Below are positions 1 through 5,718 of a stretch of 7,344 nucleotides of DNA, one piece after another (within the stretch, counting starts at the first letter, position 1; every line of letters starts with the position of its first letter). The DNA is from Thermoprotei archaeon (GTDB taxonomy: Archaea > Thermoproteota > Thermoprotei_A > Sulfolobales > WANQ01): the NCBI GenBank assembly GCA_027038805.1, contig JALWGO010000279.1, positions 1 to 7,344 of the forward strand, written 5' to 3'. The position numbers and the translations under genes were made by a program. The notes under the pieces were generated by a model. The model was not told the origin of the DNA. It made no database searches and saw nothing but the letters and a program-made list of their open reading frames with translations.

Positions 1-646
1 ATATATCATGGAATGTTTTATTTATTATAGAGCTAGAAGTAGCTAATACTACGTCAACATAGTTTATCAATGTATCGTTAACTACTCCGTCAACGATCAG
101 TAATTTGTCATATAGTCTTTTATTAATCAGTTCTTCTGAGAGATCAGTTACTATTAAGTTATCCTTTAGGAACCGTCTAAGAACTCTAACATGTCCTGGC
201 TGATAACCTATATGTAGTACTCTAACATTGTATCCATATCTACTGGTAATCCATTTAACTAATTTTCTACCACACTCTTCTGGCTGACGACCTGAACAGT
301 GTAGGCTCCTCTTAATAACTCCTAAATATCTAAGTATGGCGTTAACTGTAGCATAGAAAATGCTTCTATTCTCAAGTCTAGTTAGGTCGAGTTCAAGTAC
401 TTTCCCAATAGTACCATGGAAGAATCTAGGGGCAACAGTAAATACTTGTCCCTTTACCCCTCTAAAATTACAAGTAAATAGTATCTCTTTACCGCGCATT
501 AACGCGTATTCACTAGATGGTAACATTAGTTTTTCTCCAGTTTCATAAGTACAATGAATAACATAGTCTCCACCTATACTGTATTTATTTAATAGAACTA
601 TGAATTCATTCTTCACTATTTCGTCCAGTAGCGTCTTGGAATTCAT
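1..646 (-). CDS. DUF364 (putative heavy-metal chelation) protein, 3' end outside window
   Basis: This is the N-terminal 215 codons of a gene cut by the left edge; there is no stop inside the window. From an ATG at 646 I read a protein with an N-terminal alpha/beta part (residues 1-95, including FTVAPRFFHGTIGKVLELDL at 69-88), then SIFYATVNAILRYLG (95-109), a His-Cys pair (116-117), PEECG (122-126), GYQPGHV (147-153), DLS (168-170) and TSSSIINKT (203-211). This order matches my memory of the DUF4213/DUF364 family: an enolase-like N-terminal domain followed by a Rossmann-like domain, proposed from a crystal structure to bind heavy metals. The biochemical role is not established. The gene lies 26 bp downstream of moeA on the same strand and is probably co-transcribed with it, which suggests, by inference, a role near molybdenum or tungsten handling. 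No strong ribosome binding site precedes the ATG. Family assignment rests on motif recall, not a search. Confidence 0.8.
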   Translation of the reverse strand, partial: MNSKTLLDEIVKNEFIVLLNKYSIGGDYVIHCTYETGEKLMLPSSEYALMRGKEILFTCNFRGVKGQVFTVAPRFFHGTIGKVLELDLTRLENRSIFYATVNAILRYLGVIKRSLHCSGRQPEECGRKLVKWITSRYGYNVRVLHIGYQPGHVRVLRRFLKDNLIVTDLSEELINKRLYDKLLIVDGVVNDTLINYVDVVLATSSSIINKTFHDI

Positions 647-672
647 TGTATAAACCTAGGTATAGACTCTGC

Positions 673-1947
673 CTAAAATATGGTGCTAGTAGGATTATAG
701 AATGGTGGTAGAATGTAGACTTTCAGTTCTTCGCCTTTCTCGACTACTGTTTTATTTGGAGGTATTATTGTGAAACCATTGGATAATGCTATGGGTTTTA
801 TAAAGTATGAAGAATTGTTTTCTACTATAAGACTAGCGGCACCATTTTCTATTACTGCGAATCTTAGCCTATAGAAGCTCGGATATCCCTTAATAATATA
901 ACGTTGCTTGCTTCTAGCATTAATAAATGGTGCATTAATCTCAGCTCTTCTTCCCAGCAGATAGTTTAAGACTGGTAACACTATGGTTACTAGACCTGTG
1001 AACGTCGACTGTGGTAGTCCTGGAAGATTAACTATTATTTTTCCTTTTATGTTAAAGCCGCTTGTCGCTCTTCCAGGCTGAACTTTTATTCCCCTAAAAC
1101 CATGTTCAGATTTAAAGGCGTTATGGATACTAGTCCATGTGAGGTCTTTAGGCCCCATTGATACTCCTCCAATTGTTATAATGAGGTCGGCTTCCTCTAG
1201 GATTTGGCTTATTGTTTCAACTATTTCTTTGGTGTCATCATTTACTATTGTTTTCTCATTGATTTCTCCACCATAGAATTTAACCGTATTTTCAACCATG
1301 TACGCTGATGAAGCGGGTATCTTACTTGTTGTTGGAGCTATTGGTTCGTCTGTTAGTTCACTACCAATAGAGATTATAGATACTCTAGGAGGCTTACGTA
1401 CTAAGACTCTCTCGATACCGAGACTTATTAGAAGGTTTTGGATTGCAGGGGTGATGACAGCTCCTTTCCTGAGGATTAATTCTCCCTTAACTACGTCTCC
1501 ACTCATATGTATTACATGGTCTCCAGGTCTTGCTGGATGGTACACAAGTATGTAGTCTCCTATTCTCCTAGTAGACTCAACTGGAACTATTGAATCTGCA
1601 TTGATTGGAAGAGGATAACCCGTTTCAACATAGACGGCTTCTCCTTTCCCTAGAGTGTATTGGTGAGCATTTCTCGGGTCAACTTCTTGTATTATTCTCA
1701 GTTTTACGGGGTTCGTGCTTGAGGCTTTTCGAGTGTCTATGCTTCTAACAGCATAGCCGTCGAAATGTGAGATATTAGTCCAAGGCCTATCTATAGGGGA
1801 GTACACGTCTTCAGCTATAGTGTGGAAACATGATTCACGTACATCAACTTCTACGGCAATAGTGGGTTTCGTGTCATGTATCAGTATTTTGACGGCTTCT
1901 CTAGGTTCAACATACTTGTATAGTTTTTCTAATGGTGTAGTTGCCAC
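673..1947 (-). CDS. moeA: Molybdopterin molybdotransferase (MoeA family)
   Basis: The 424-aa protein has the usual MoeA length and domain order. MoeA inserts molybdate (tungstate in many hyperthermophiles) into adenylylated molybdopterin in the cytoplasm. Visible motifs are SHFDGYAVR (60-68, family S-x-x-DGYA), VETGYPLP followed by AD and E124 (107-124), SGD (149-151), the MoCF-binding domain with SIGSEL (193-198) and TIGGVSMGPKD (258-268), then GIKVQPGR (286-293) and NLPGLPQS (307-314), and a C-terminal beta domain (about 335-424). Two departures are clear: the usual TGDEL reads IGSEL, so the Asp is Ser196, and the usual LPGNPVS/LPGYPVS reads LPGLPQS. Archaea often carry two MoeA paralogs; this may be the divergent one. 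The start is GTG with no obvious ribosome binding site. Its N-terminus fits the family, with about 16 residues before the first helix (EAVKIL). A TATA-like box lies about 40 bp upstream, and the DUF364 gene follows after 26 bp. Confidence 0.92.
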   Translation of the reverse strand: MATTPLEKLYKYVEPREAVKILIHDTKPTIAVEVDVRESCFHTIAEDVYSPIDRPWTNISHFDGYAVRSIDTRKASSTNPVKLRIIQEVDPRNAHQYTLGKGEAVYVETGYPLPINADSIVPVESTRRIGDYILVYHPARPGDHVIHMSGDVVKGELILRKGAVITPAIQNLLISLGIERVLVRKPPRVSIISIGSELTDEPIAPTTSKIPASSAYMVENTVKFYGGEINEKTIVNDDTKEIVETISQILEEADLIITIGGVSMGPKDLTWTSIHNAFKSEHGFRGIKVQPGRATSGFNIKGKIIVNLPGLPQSTFTGLVTIVLPVLNYLLGRRAEINAPFINARSKQRYIIKGYPSFYRLRFAVIENGAASLIVENNSSYFIKPIALSNGFTIIPPNKTVVEKGEELKVYILPPFYNPTSTIF

Positions 1948-1982
1948 GGATTTTTACCCAAGGATTAGAAAGAGGTTTGGAC

Positions 1983-1996
1983 AAATAAATTATTTT
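1983..1996 (-). promoter_or_regulatory. TATA-like box upstream of moeA
   Basis: Read on the minus strand this is AAAATAATTTATTT, an archaeal box-A-like stretch whose edge lies about 36 bp before the GTG of moeA. It resembles the box before the amidohydrolase gene in sequence and in distance to the start codon. This suggests that moeA-DUF364 can be transcribed independently of the amidohydrolase gene. AT-rich background makes chance matches likely. Confidence 0.35.
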
Positions 1997-2020
1997 GAAG
2001 TTTCGAGGAGAACATCAAAT

Positions 2021-2049
2021 CCCTGTAAAATATCTGTATTTTACGGGGG
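2021..2049 (-). terminator. Hairpin between the amidohydrolase gene and moeA
   Basis: A perfect 8-bp inverted repeat (GTAAAATA at 2025-2032, TATTTTAC at 2037-2044) encloses the four-base loop TCTG. It is extended by CCC (2021-2023) pairing with the G-run at 2045-2049 across one bulged T. It begins six bases after the amidohydrolase stop codon on the minus strand. It could be a terminator, an mRNA 3'-end stabiliser or a processing site before moeA. No strong T-tract follows directly, so the terminator role is uncertain. Confidence 0.4.
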
Positions 2050-2054
2050 TGAGG

Positions 2055-3281
2055 CTACTTTATCGTTGTCTCTAACTTGTTTTCAGCTATGATCTTGCCT
2101 TTCCATATAACGTATCTTGGAGGCTCATGGTATAGTAATAGTTCACGTAGATTCCTATAATTGTGTACTAGTAGATCGGCTTTACATCCCTCCTTTAGTT
2201 CTCCACAATAGTCTTTAATGTTCATGGCTTTTGCTGCACGCCATGTTATCATCTCGTAGAGTAGCATCATGTCGGAGGGGGTTGTCCACCACATTATATG
2301 TGATGCTAGGAAGGCTACTTCGAGCATGTTGTTTCTCCCGTAGGGGTAGTATGCGTCAACTATATCGTCTTGTCCCAAAGCTACGTTAACGTTTTCCTCT
2401 AACAGTAGCCTAGCCTTCGCGTGGAGGGGGCCGGTGTGAGGATCTACTATAACGCTCATACCAGCTCTTCTCAGTAGTCGGGCAAGCTTTCTCGTATATG
2501 TGTCAGGATATAACGCCATAGCCCTTGCGTGATGAGCTACAACTCTCCCATGCCAATTATACTTCAATGTAGCTCTCGCCAGCTTCTCCGTAGTCTTGAG
2601 GGTAGGGTCTCCAGCATCATCTACAAGCATTGATATATCCTTATTGTATTTCACAGCTATCTCAAAAGCCGTTACAATATGCTTCCATTCCTCTTCATCC
2701 CCATCCTCTATCCACGGGATTCCCCCAACAATATCCGAGCCGAGTTCAACAGCCTTATACAATAACTCTTCTGCTCCAGGCTCCCTAACAATACCATCTT
2801 GAGGAAAAGCAACAACCTGAAGTACTAGGCGATCCCTAAATTCTTCTCGAGCCCTTATTAGTGCTTTAACACCCTCTAGTCTCGCCTTAGAGTCTACGTC
2901 AGCAAAACCCCTAATATATAATGTACCATACCTTATTGCCTCCCTTAACGCCCGCCTAATATTCTCAATAATCCACTTCTCATCATATTTCTCCTTAACC
3001 TTACTAGCAAGCTCTATAGCCCTAATAGAAGAACCCATACCACCCGCATGATAATACTTTAACGCATCACCACCAATCATTTCAAACGTATAGACCTTAC
3101 ACAAATGTAGATGAGGATTAACGAAGACTGGAGTAACAAGATTCCCTCTAGCATCTATCTCAATATCACCTTTCTCCGATATCTTTTCCTCGATTTTTTC
3201 TATTAACCCATTAGATACACCAATATCGTAAGAACCCTCTTTTCCAACAAACCTAACATTACGTATAACTAGATCGTGCAC
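2055..3281 (-). CDS. Cytosine-deaminase-like amidohydrolase (CodA family), altered metal site
   Basis: The 408-aa protein aligns from memory along its whole length with E. coli CodA, a cytosolic metal-dependent deaminase of cytosine. Shared blocks are the N-terminal beta domain, NPHLHL (55-60; His57/His59 match CodA His61/His63), LQVVAFPQDGI (154-164; Gln161 matches Gln156), AHHARAM (249-255; His251 matches His246), GQDDIVDAYYPYG (303-315; Asp305 matches the metal ligand Asp313) and a closing GxKADLLV segment (365-372). At the strand that carries VHCDE in CodA this protein reads MLVDD (218-222), so the metal ligand His214 becomes Leu219 and the catalytic Glu217 becomes Asp222. Cytosine deamination is therefore doubtful. 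An amidohydrolase acting on another cyclic amide or pterin/purine-like compound is possible, but the substrate is unknown. The GTG start has GGTGGT six bases upstream. The gene is the first of the minus-strand series leading to moeA. Confidence 0.85.
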   Translation of the reverse strand: MHDLVIRNVRFVGKEGSYDIGVSNGLIEKIEEKISEKGDIEIDARGNLVTPVFVNPHLHLCKVYTFEMIGGDALKYYHAGGMGSSIRAIELASKVKEKYDEKWIIENIRRALREAIRYGTLYIRGFADVDSKARLEGVKALIRAREEFRDRLVLQVVAFPQDGIVREPGAEELLYKAVELGSDIVGGIPWIEDGDEEEWKHIVTAFEIAVKYNKDISMLVDDAGDPTLKTTEKLARATLKYNWHGRVVAHHARAMALYPDTYTRKLARLLRRAGMSVIVDPHTGPLHAKARLLLEENVNVALGQDDIVDAYYPYGRNNMLEVAFLASHIMWWTTPSDMMLLYEMITWRAAKAMNIKDYCGELKEGCKADLLVHNYRNLRELLLYHEPPRYVIWKGKIIAENKLETTIK

Positions 3282-3314
3282 GCTTGAACCACCAATAAAT
3301 AGTAGGCCTCAATG

Positions 3315-3326
3315 AATAAATAATTT
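3315..3326 (-). promoter_or_regulatory. TATA-like box upstream of the amidohydrolase gene
   Basis: Read on the minus strand this is AAATTATTTATT, ending about 33 bp before the GTG start, so transcription would begin shortly upstream of the GGTGGT ribosome binding site. Position and composition fit archaeal box A. It lies 50 bp from the orphan 5S fragment at 3376-3410, outside the putative integrated island. Confidence 0.4.
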
Positions 3327-3375
3327 ACCGAGAACAAGAACACAACACACGAAAACCTTTATCTTAAGAGGAAAT

Positions 3376-3410
3376 CATCGTAGAGGTGGCGGCCCGATCC
3401 CAGCTTGGGG
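3376..3410. repeat. Left 35-bp direct repeat: orphan 5S rRNA 3'-end fragment (candidate attL)
   Basis: This stretch is identical over 35 bases to 6051-6085 and in the same orientation. It holds about 23 bases of the 5S 3' end plus 12 bases of downstream flank. Identity stops sharply on both sides (GAAAT versus CAAGG to the left, ATGCC versus GCGCT to the right). No 5S body follows, so it is not a second 5S gene. If the element is excised in thought, the 5S gene would end here, about 95 bp upstream of the amidohydrolase gene. Confidence 0.85.
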
Positions 3411-3494
3411 ATGCCAGCTCCAGAGACTAGGCTCCTATATAAAGAAATCTGAGGAAAATAGCTCCAAAGCATCAGAAAGTAAGGATACTAGAGC

Positions 3495-4037
3495 ATGAGA
3501 TTAAGGGAACCCATAGTAGAGCAAGTTCTAAAGGAAGCGAGAAGGTCAAGTAAAGCAAGATATAATGTATCCTAATACTATTATCTTTCTATACTGGTCT
3601 TAGGAGTACCGAGGCCTTATTTATGATAAGGGACTGAAAATATGTTAAAGGAAATAGCGCATAAGGGGGAATAGTAGTAGAGCTAGGCTAGAGCACGAAA
3701 GCAAGAAAGCCTAGATAGCAATGTTTCTATAAAAATTAATGTTTCTGATAGAAGAGATAAAGAATAAAAGAATAAGAATAGGCGAGAACGCATTCAAGGG
3801 CATAAGAAATAAGAAGGGATTTGGGGTAGGCATTCTAAGGAAAGCTCATCTAGTAATACGCTTAAACACCATGCAGCAACACGAAATAGACTTACTTACT
3901 GCAAGGTCAATTATCTAAGATACTGTAAAACACTATATGAAGCATTTGAGGCTCTTAGCCGAAAATACTTCGAAGCCTTCAAACCATACCTAGACTTGCT
4001 CTCCGATGAGAACCAGCAGCCTACTAAACAAGAATAA
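3495..4037 (+). pseudogene. Decayed protein gene, possibly a transposase or integrase remnant
   Basis: No long frame survives, but protein-like pieces follow one another on the plus strand. An ATG at 3495 opens 26 residues starting MRLREPIVEQVLKEARRSSK. Around 3576-3625 a hydrophobic YYLSILVLGVP-like piece appears. An ATG at 3739 opens 59 residues including GILRKAHLVIRLN (stop at 3916-3918). An overlapping frame from 3813 runs to a TAA at 4035-4037 and contains YCKTLYEAFEALSRKYFEAF. Switching frames between these pieces suggests frameshifts and stops in a former gene. I do not recognise the family. Its place near the left repeat would suit a dead integrase or transposase, but none of the visible pieces shows a catalytic motif that proves it. 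A T-rich stretch follows the last stop. Confidence 0.4.
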
Positions 4038-4040
4038 GTA

Positions 4041-4063
4041 ATTTTCCCTTTTCTAGTTTTTTA
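4041..4063 (+). terminator. T-rich tract after the decayed gene
   Basis: Pyrimidine-rich sequence with a run of six T (4057-4062) starts three bases after the last stop of the decayed plus-strand gene. Archaeal termination often uses such T-tracts without a hairpin. Whether anything is transcribed here is unknown. Confidence 0.3.
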
Positions 4064-4166
4064 TCCTTCTCTCACGGTTTACTTCTCCTGCAACCAACCC
4101 CTTAACTTTCATTATCTCCACGTATCTCTCAATGATTGTAGCAGAACTCTTAAAGCATTTAACAAG
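4053..4166 (-). pseudogene. Short broken coding fragment, winged-helix-like C-terminus
   Basis: The minus strand is open for 37 residues before a TAG at 4053-4055. The segment TIIERYVEIMKVKGLV (residues 10-25) followed by a basic tail NRERRIKN looks like the recognition helix and wing of a small archaeal DNA-binding protein. A stop directly upstream (4167-4169) and the absence of a start codon make this a fragment rather than a gene. The likeness is only by eye, and it may be chance. Confidence 0.2.
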
Positions 4167-4260
4167 CTACATGATATTAAGAGAGCCGTTATTTTATTTC
4201 AAGTATAGTAATAGTTATAGATAGTCGATAAATTAGCCCTTGTCTAGACACTCTTAACTC

Positions 4261-4380
4261 TCATACAGCTTTTACACTATGTGGAATATAGAGGTCTTTG
4301 GGTACTTTTGGCTCGGTCTTTACTGTTTCTATGTCCACTTCAATCACTGACACTGATTTGCTTAACAAGTCCAAGACCAC
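4261..4380 (-). CDS. Possible small protein, 39 aa, unknown function
   Basis: From a GTG at 4380 the minus strand encodes 39 residues with a protein-like composition, including SVSVIEVDIETVKTEPKVP (residues 8-26), ending at a TGA at 4261-4263. After that stop the same frame stays open for another 23 codons. It may therefore be a real small gene diverging from DUF3800, an antitoxin-sized partner, or part of a larger broken gene. No ribosome binding site is evident before the GTG, and a TTG at 4398 is an alternative start. I do not recognise it. Confidence 0.25.
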   Translation of the reverse strand: MVLDLLSKSVSVIEVDIETVKTEPKVPKDLYIPHSVKAV

Positions 4381-4408
4381 ACAAAAATGATACAAGATAG
4401 TGAAACCA

Positions 4409-4416
4409 TTTATAAT
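4409..4416 (+). promoter_or_regulatory. TATA box upstream of the DUF3800 gene
   Basis: TTTATAAT lies 62 bp before the TTG start, which would place transcription start near 4440 and leave a leader of roughly 40 bases carrying the ribosome binding site. A second AT-rich stretch at 4446-4458 is nearer but would leave almost no leader. Confidence 0.45.
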
Positions 4417-4465
4417 ACATGGAGTATAGTACGGTATACTTGGTCTTTTAAAATATTATGTCGTT

Positions 4466-4470
4466 GAGGT
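4466..4470 (+). promoter_or_regulatory. Ribosome binding site that sets the TTG start of DUF3800
   Basis: GAGGT, complementary to the CACCUC-type 3' end of archaeal 16S rRNA, stands seven bases before TTG at 4478. The next codons read MFLVFIDESG, the usual very N-terminal position of the family's DES motif, so this start is well supported even though it is TTG. Confidence 0.7.
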
Positions 4471-4477
4471 TTTTGAA

Positions 4478-5242
4478 TTGTTTTTAGTATTCATTGATGA
4501 GAGTGGTAAGCCTACTCGAGGAGAAAAAGACCCGTATGTTGTTGCAGCATTAATACTTCATGATAGTGTATACCTAGATCTTGAGCGAGAAGTGGGCAAG
4601 GTAGTGGAAAGCGTTTTGGGAGAACACATAGACATAGATGCCATGAAAATAGAGATACATGCAAAGGATATTGTCCAAAATAAAGGAGTATTTCGTAGAG
4701 TTCCCGTTAAAGCAAGAATAAGGTTGTTAGACGAACTATTTAGCCTAATGTGTGAACGTTTTAAGAACAAGCTAACAAGCATAGTAATAATCATAGTTAA
4801 GGATAAAGCATTATCATTAGACGAGAAAAGTGCGCGGAGAAGGATGGTTCAAAGAGCCTACACACTACTTGTTGAAAGAATAACCTGGTTCCTCGAGGAT
4901 TACGGAAAGGAATTAGCATTGTTAATGGTTGATGAAAGTGATCTAGACTATGACATAAGGGATATAGTAAGATACGAGTTACTTCATGGTCTTTACACTA
5001 GTAGATTGGGGGCGTCAAGGTTGATAATTGATACACCTCTATTTGTAAAATCACATAGATATAGGCCCATACAGTTAGCTGATTTGATAGCGTATACTTA
5101 TTTTAGAATACATGCAGGTAGACCTAAAGCTATGGGCGGAGCATTTGATTTCATGAAATATAAGGGAATGATAGAGAGAATCTTGAGAAGAAGTAAAGGC
5201 GGACGTATAGAAGGCTATGGAATAAAGGTATGGGTAGAATAA
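4478..5242 (+). CDS. DUF3800 domain protein, RNase H-like fold expected
   Basis: The 254-aa protein has the hallmark layout of DUF3800: FIDESG at the start (residues 5-10), EIHAKDI in the middle (59-65), a second acidic motif VDESD (151-155) and PIQLADLIAY near the end (197-206). In the family these acidic residues (here Asp7, Glu8, Glu59, Asp152, Asp202) are thought to form an RNase H-like metal site. Most members have no proven activity, though many sit in phages, plasmids and defence regions. All signature residues are present and the length is ordinary, so the gene looks functional. No signal peptide or membrane segment is visible. It is the only intact gene inside the island bounded by the 5S repeats, and a structured GC-rich segment begins one base after its stop. 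A role as a nuclease of a mobile element or of a defence or addiction module is inference. Confidence 0.88.
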   Translation: MFLVFIDESGKPTRGEKDPYVVAALILHDSVYLDLEREVGKVVESVLGEHIDIDAMKIEIHAKDIVQNKGVFRRVPVKARIRLLDELFSLMCERFKNKLTSIVIIIVKDKALSLDEKSARRRMVQRAYTLLVERITWFLEDYGKELALLMVDESDLDYDIRDIVRYELLHGLYTSRLGASRLIIDTPLFVKSHRYRPIQLADLIAYTYFRIHAGRPKAMGGAFDFMKYKGMIERILRRSKGGRIEGYGIKVWVE

Positions 5243-5243
5243 C

Positions 5244-5315
5244 TGAGGGATCCACGGGCCGGCTCTGAGACCGTCCCGTGGACGGGGGCTCTGAGACCCC
5301 CACACAACTCCCTCA
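5244..5315 (+). ncRNA. Twin-hairpin structure with identical loops (terminator or small RNA)
   Basis: An outer 7-bp stem (TGAGGGA 5244-5250 with TCCCTCA 5309-5315) encloses two adjacent hairpins. Hairpin one has stem CCACGGG (5252-5258) with CCCGTGG (5275-5281) plus an inner CGG/CCG. Hairpin two has stem GGGGG (5284-5288) with CCCCC (5297-5301). Both present the same eight-base loop CTCTGAGA closed by GG/CC. It starts one base after the DUF3800 stop codon. It may be a terminator or 3'-end stabiliser, or a separate structured RNA. The identical loops are unusual for a simple terminator. On DNA alone it could also be a protein-binding or recombination site. It is much more GC-rich than its surroundings. 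Confidence 0.5.
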
Positions 5316-5387
5316 AATATACTTCTATATTTAAACGGTATATAAGCTTAAACGAGTTATTACTTATTGTCCATTATATTTTATCGT

Positions 5388-5512
5388 TTAGTTATTTAAA
5401 GATACTAAGAAGTCTTCGAATTCTTCTCTGTTTTCCCATAACAGCTCAATTCCTTAAGAATTCATTCTTATCCCCTATCTATGAAAGACAAATCAAAGAT
5501 AGTATTCTTCAT
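5388..5512 (-). pseudogene. Broken coding fragment on the minus strand
   Basis: An ATG at 5512 opens 14 residues (MKNTIFDLSFIDRG, stop at 5468-5470). A different frame then carries 21 residues, GIELLWENREEFEDFLVSLNN, to a stop at 5388-5390. Joined by a frameshift they read like the C-terminal end of one acidic, helical protein. A perfect 7-bp inverted repeat with a two-base loop (TAAGAAT 5455-5461, ATTCTTA 5464-5470) sits at the break. The family is not recognisable, and random origin cannot be excluded. Confidence 0.2.
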
Positions 5513-5516
5513 GTCT

Positions 5517-5718
5517 CATGATTCCTGATTTAACCGGGGAGTAAACTCAACGAAACATAGGCTACTAGTCTCTCAGAAACACTACTAGGCTGTCGGTGCG
5601 CCTCGGATACACGCTAGTAGTAGCTATTCAATGCCTCGGAGATATTCTCTCAAAAGAGGTTCTGAAGAACTAGCAGTCTGCTTCCTTGATTAACTCCCCG
5701 GTTAAATCAGGAATCATG
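5517..5718. repeat. 202-bp unit with perfect 26-bp terminal inverted repeats (MITE-like)
   Basis: Positions 5517-5542 and 5693-5718 are perfect reverse complements over 26 bases, starting CATGATTCCTGATTTAAC. They enclose 150 bp without a reading frame. The inside is itself structured: CTACTAG-type and CTAGTAG-type segments face each other (5562-5589 and 5613-5623), GCCTCGGA occurs twice, and GTTCTGAAGAAC forms a tight hairpin. Pairing stops at once outside both ends. A non-autonomous transposon is the simplest reading. CATG, itself palindromic, could be part of the repeat or a target duplication. A structured RNA with a long closing stem is the alternative. Confidence 0.6.

Noticed and set aside
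360..548. Plus-strand frame of 62 codons
   Set aside because: It is antisense to the DUF364 gene, which has clear family motifs in the same stretch.
1298..2092. Plus-strand frames antisense to moeA (1298-1555 and 1820-2092)
   Set aside because: They are shadows of the moeA coding strand; the second also crosses the intergenic hairpin.
2596..2802. Plus-strand frame of 68 codons
   Set aside because: It is antisense to the amidohydrolase gene, with low-complexity Ser-rich translation and no start signal.
3376..3440. A second 5S rRNA gene at the left repeat
   Set aside because: Only about 23 bases of 5S are present; the sequence beyond 3410 does not continue as 5S and lacks its conserved core.
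5075..5305. Minus-strand frame of 76 codons
   Set aside because: It is antisense to the C-terminal half of DUF3800 and the twin-hairpin structure, with no ribosome binding site or recognisable motif.
5244..5315. CRISPR array or C/D-box sRNA
   Set aside because: There are only two loop copies without regular spacers, and no RUGAUGA C box accompanies the CUGA in the loops.
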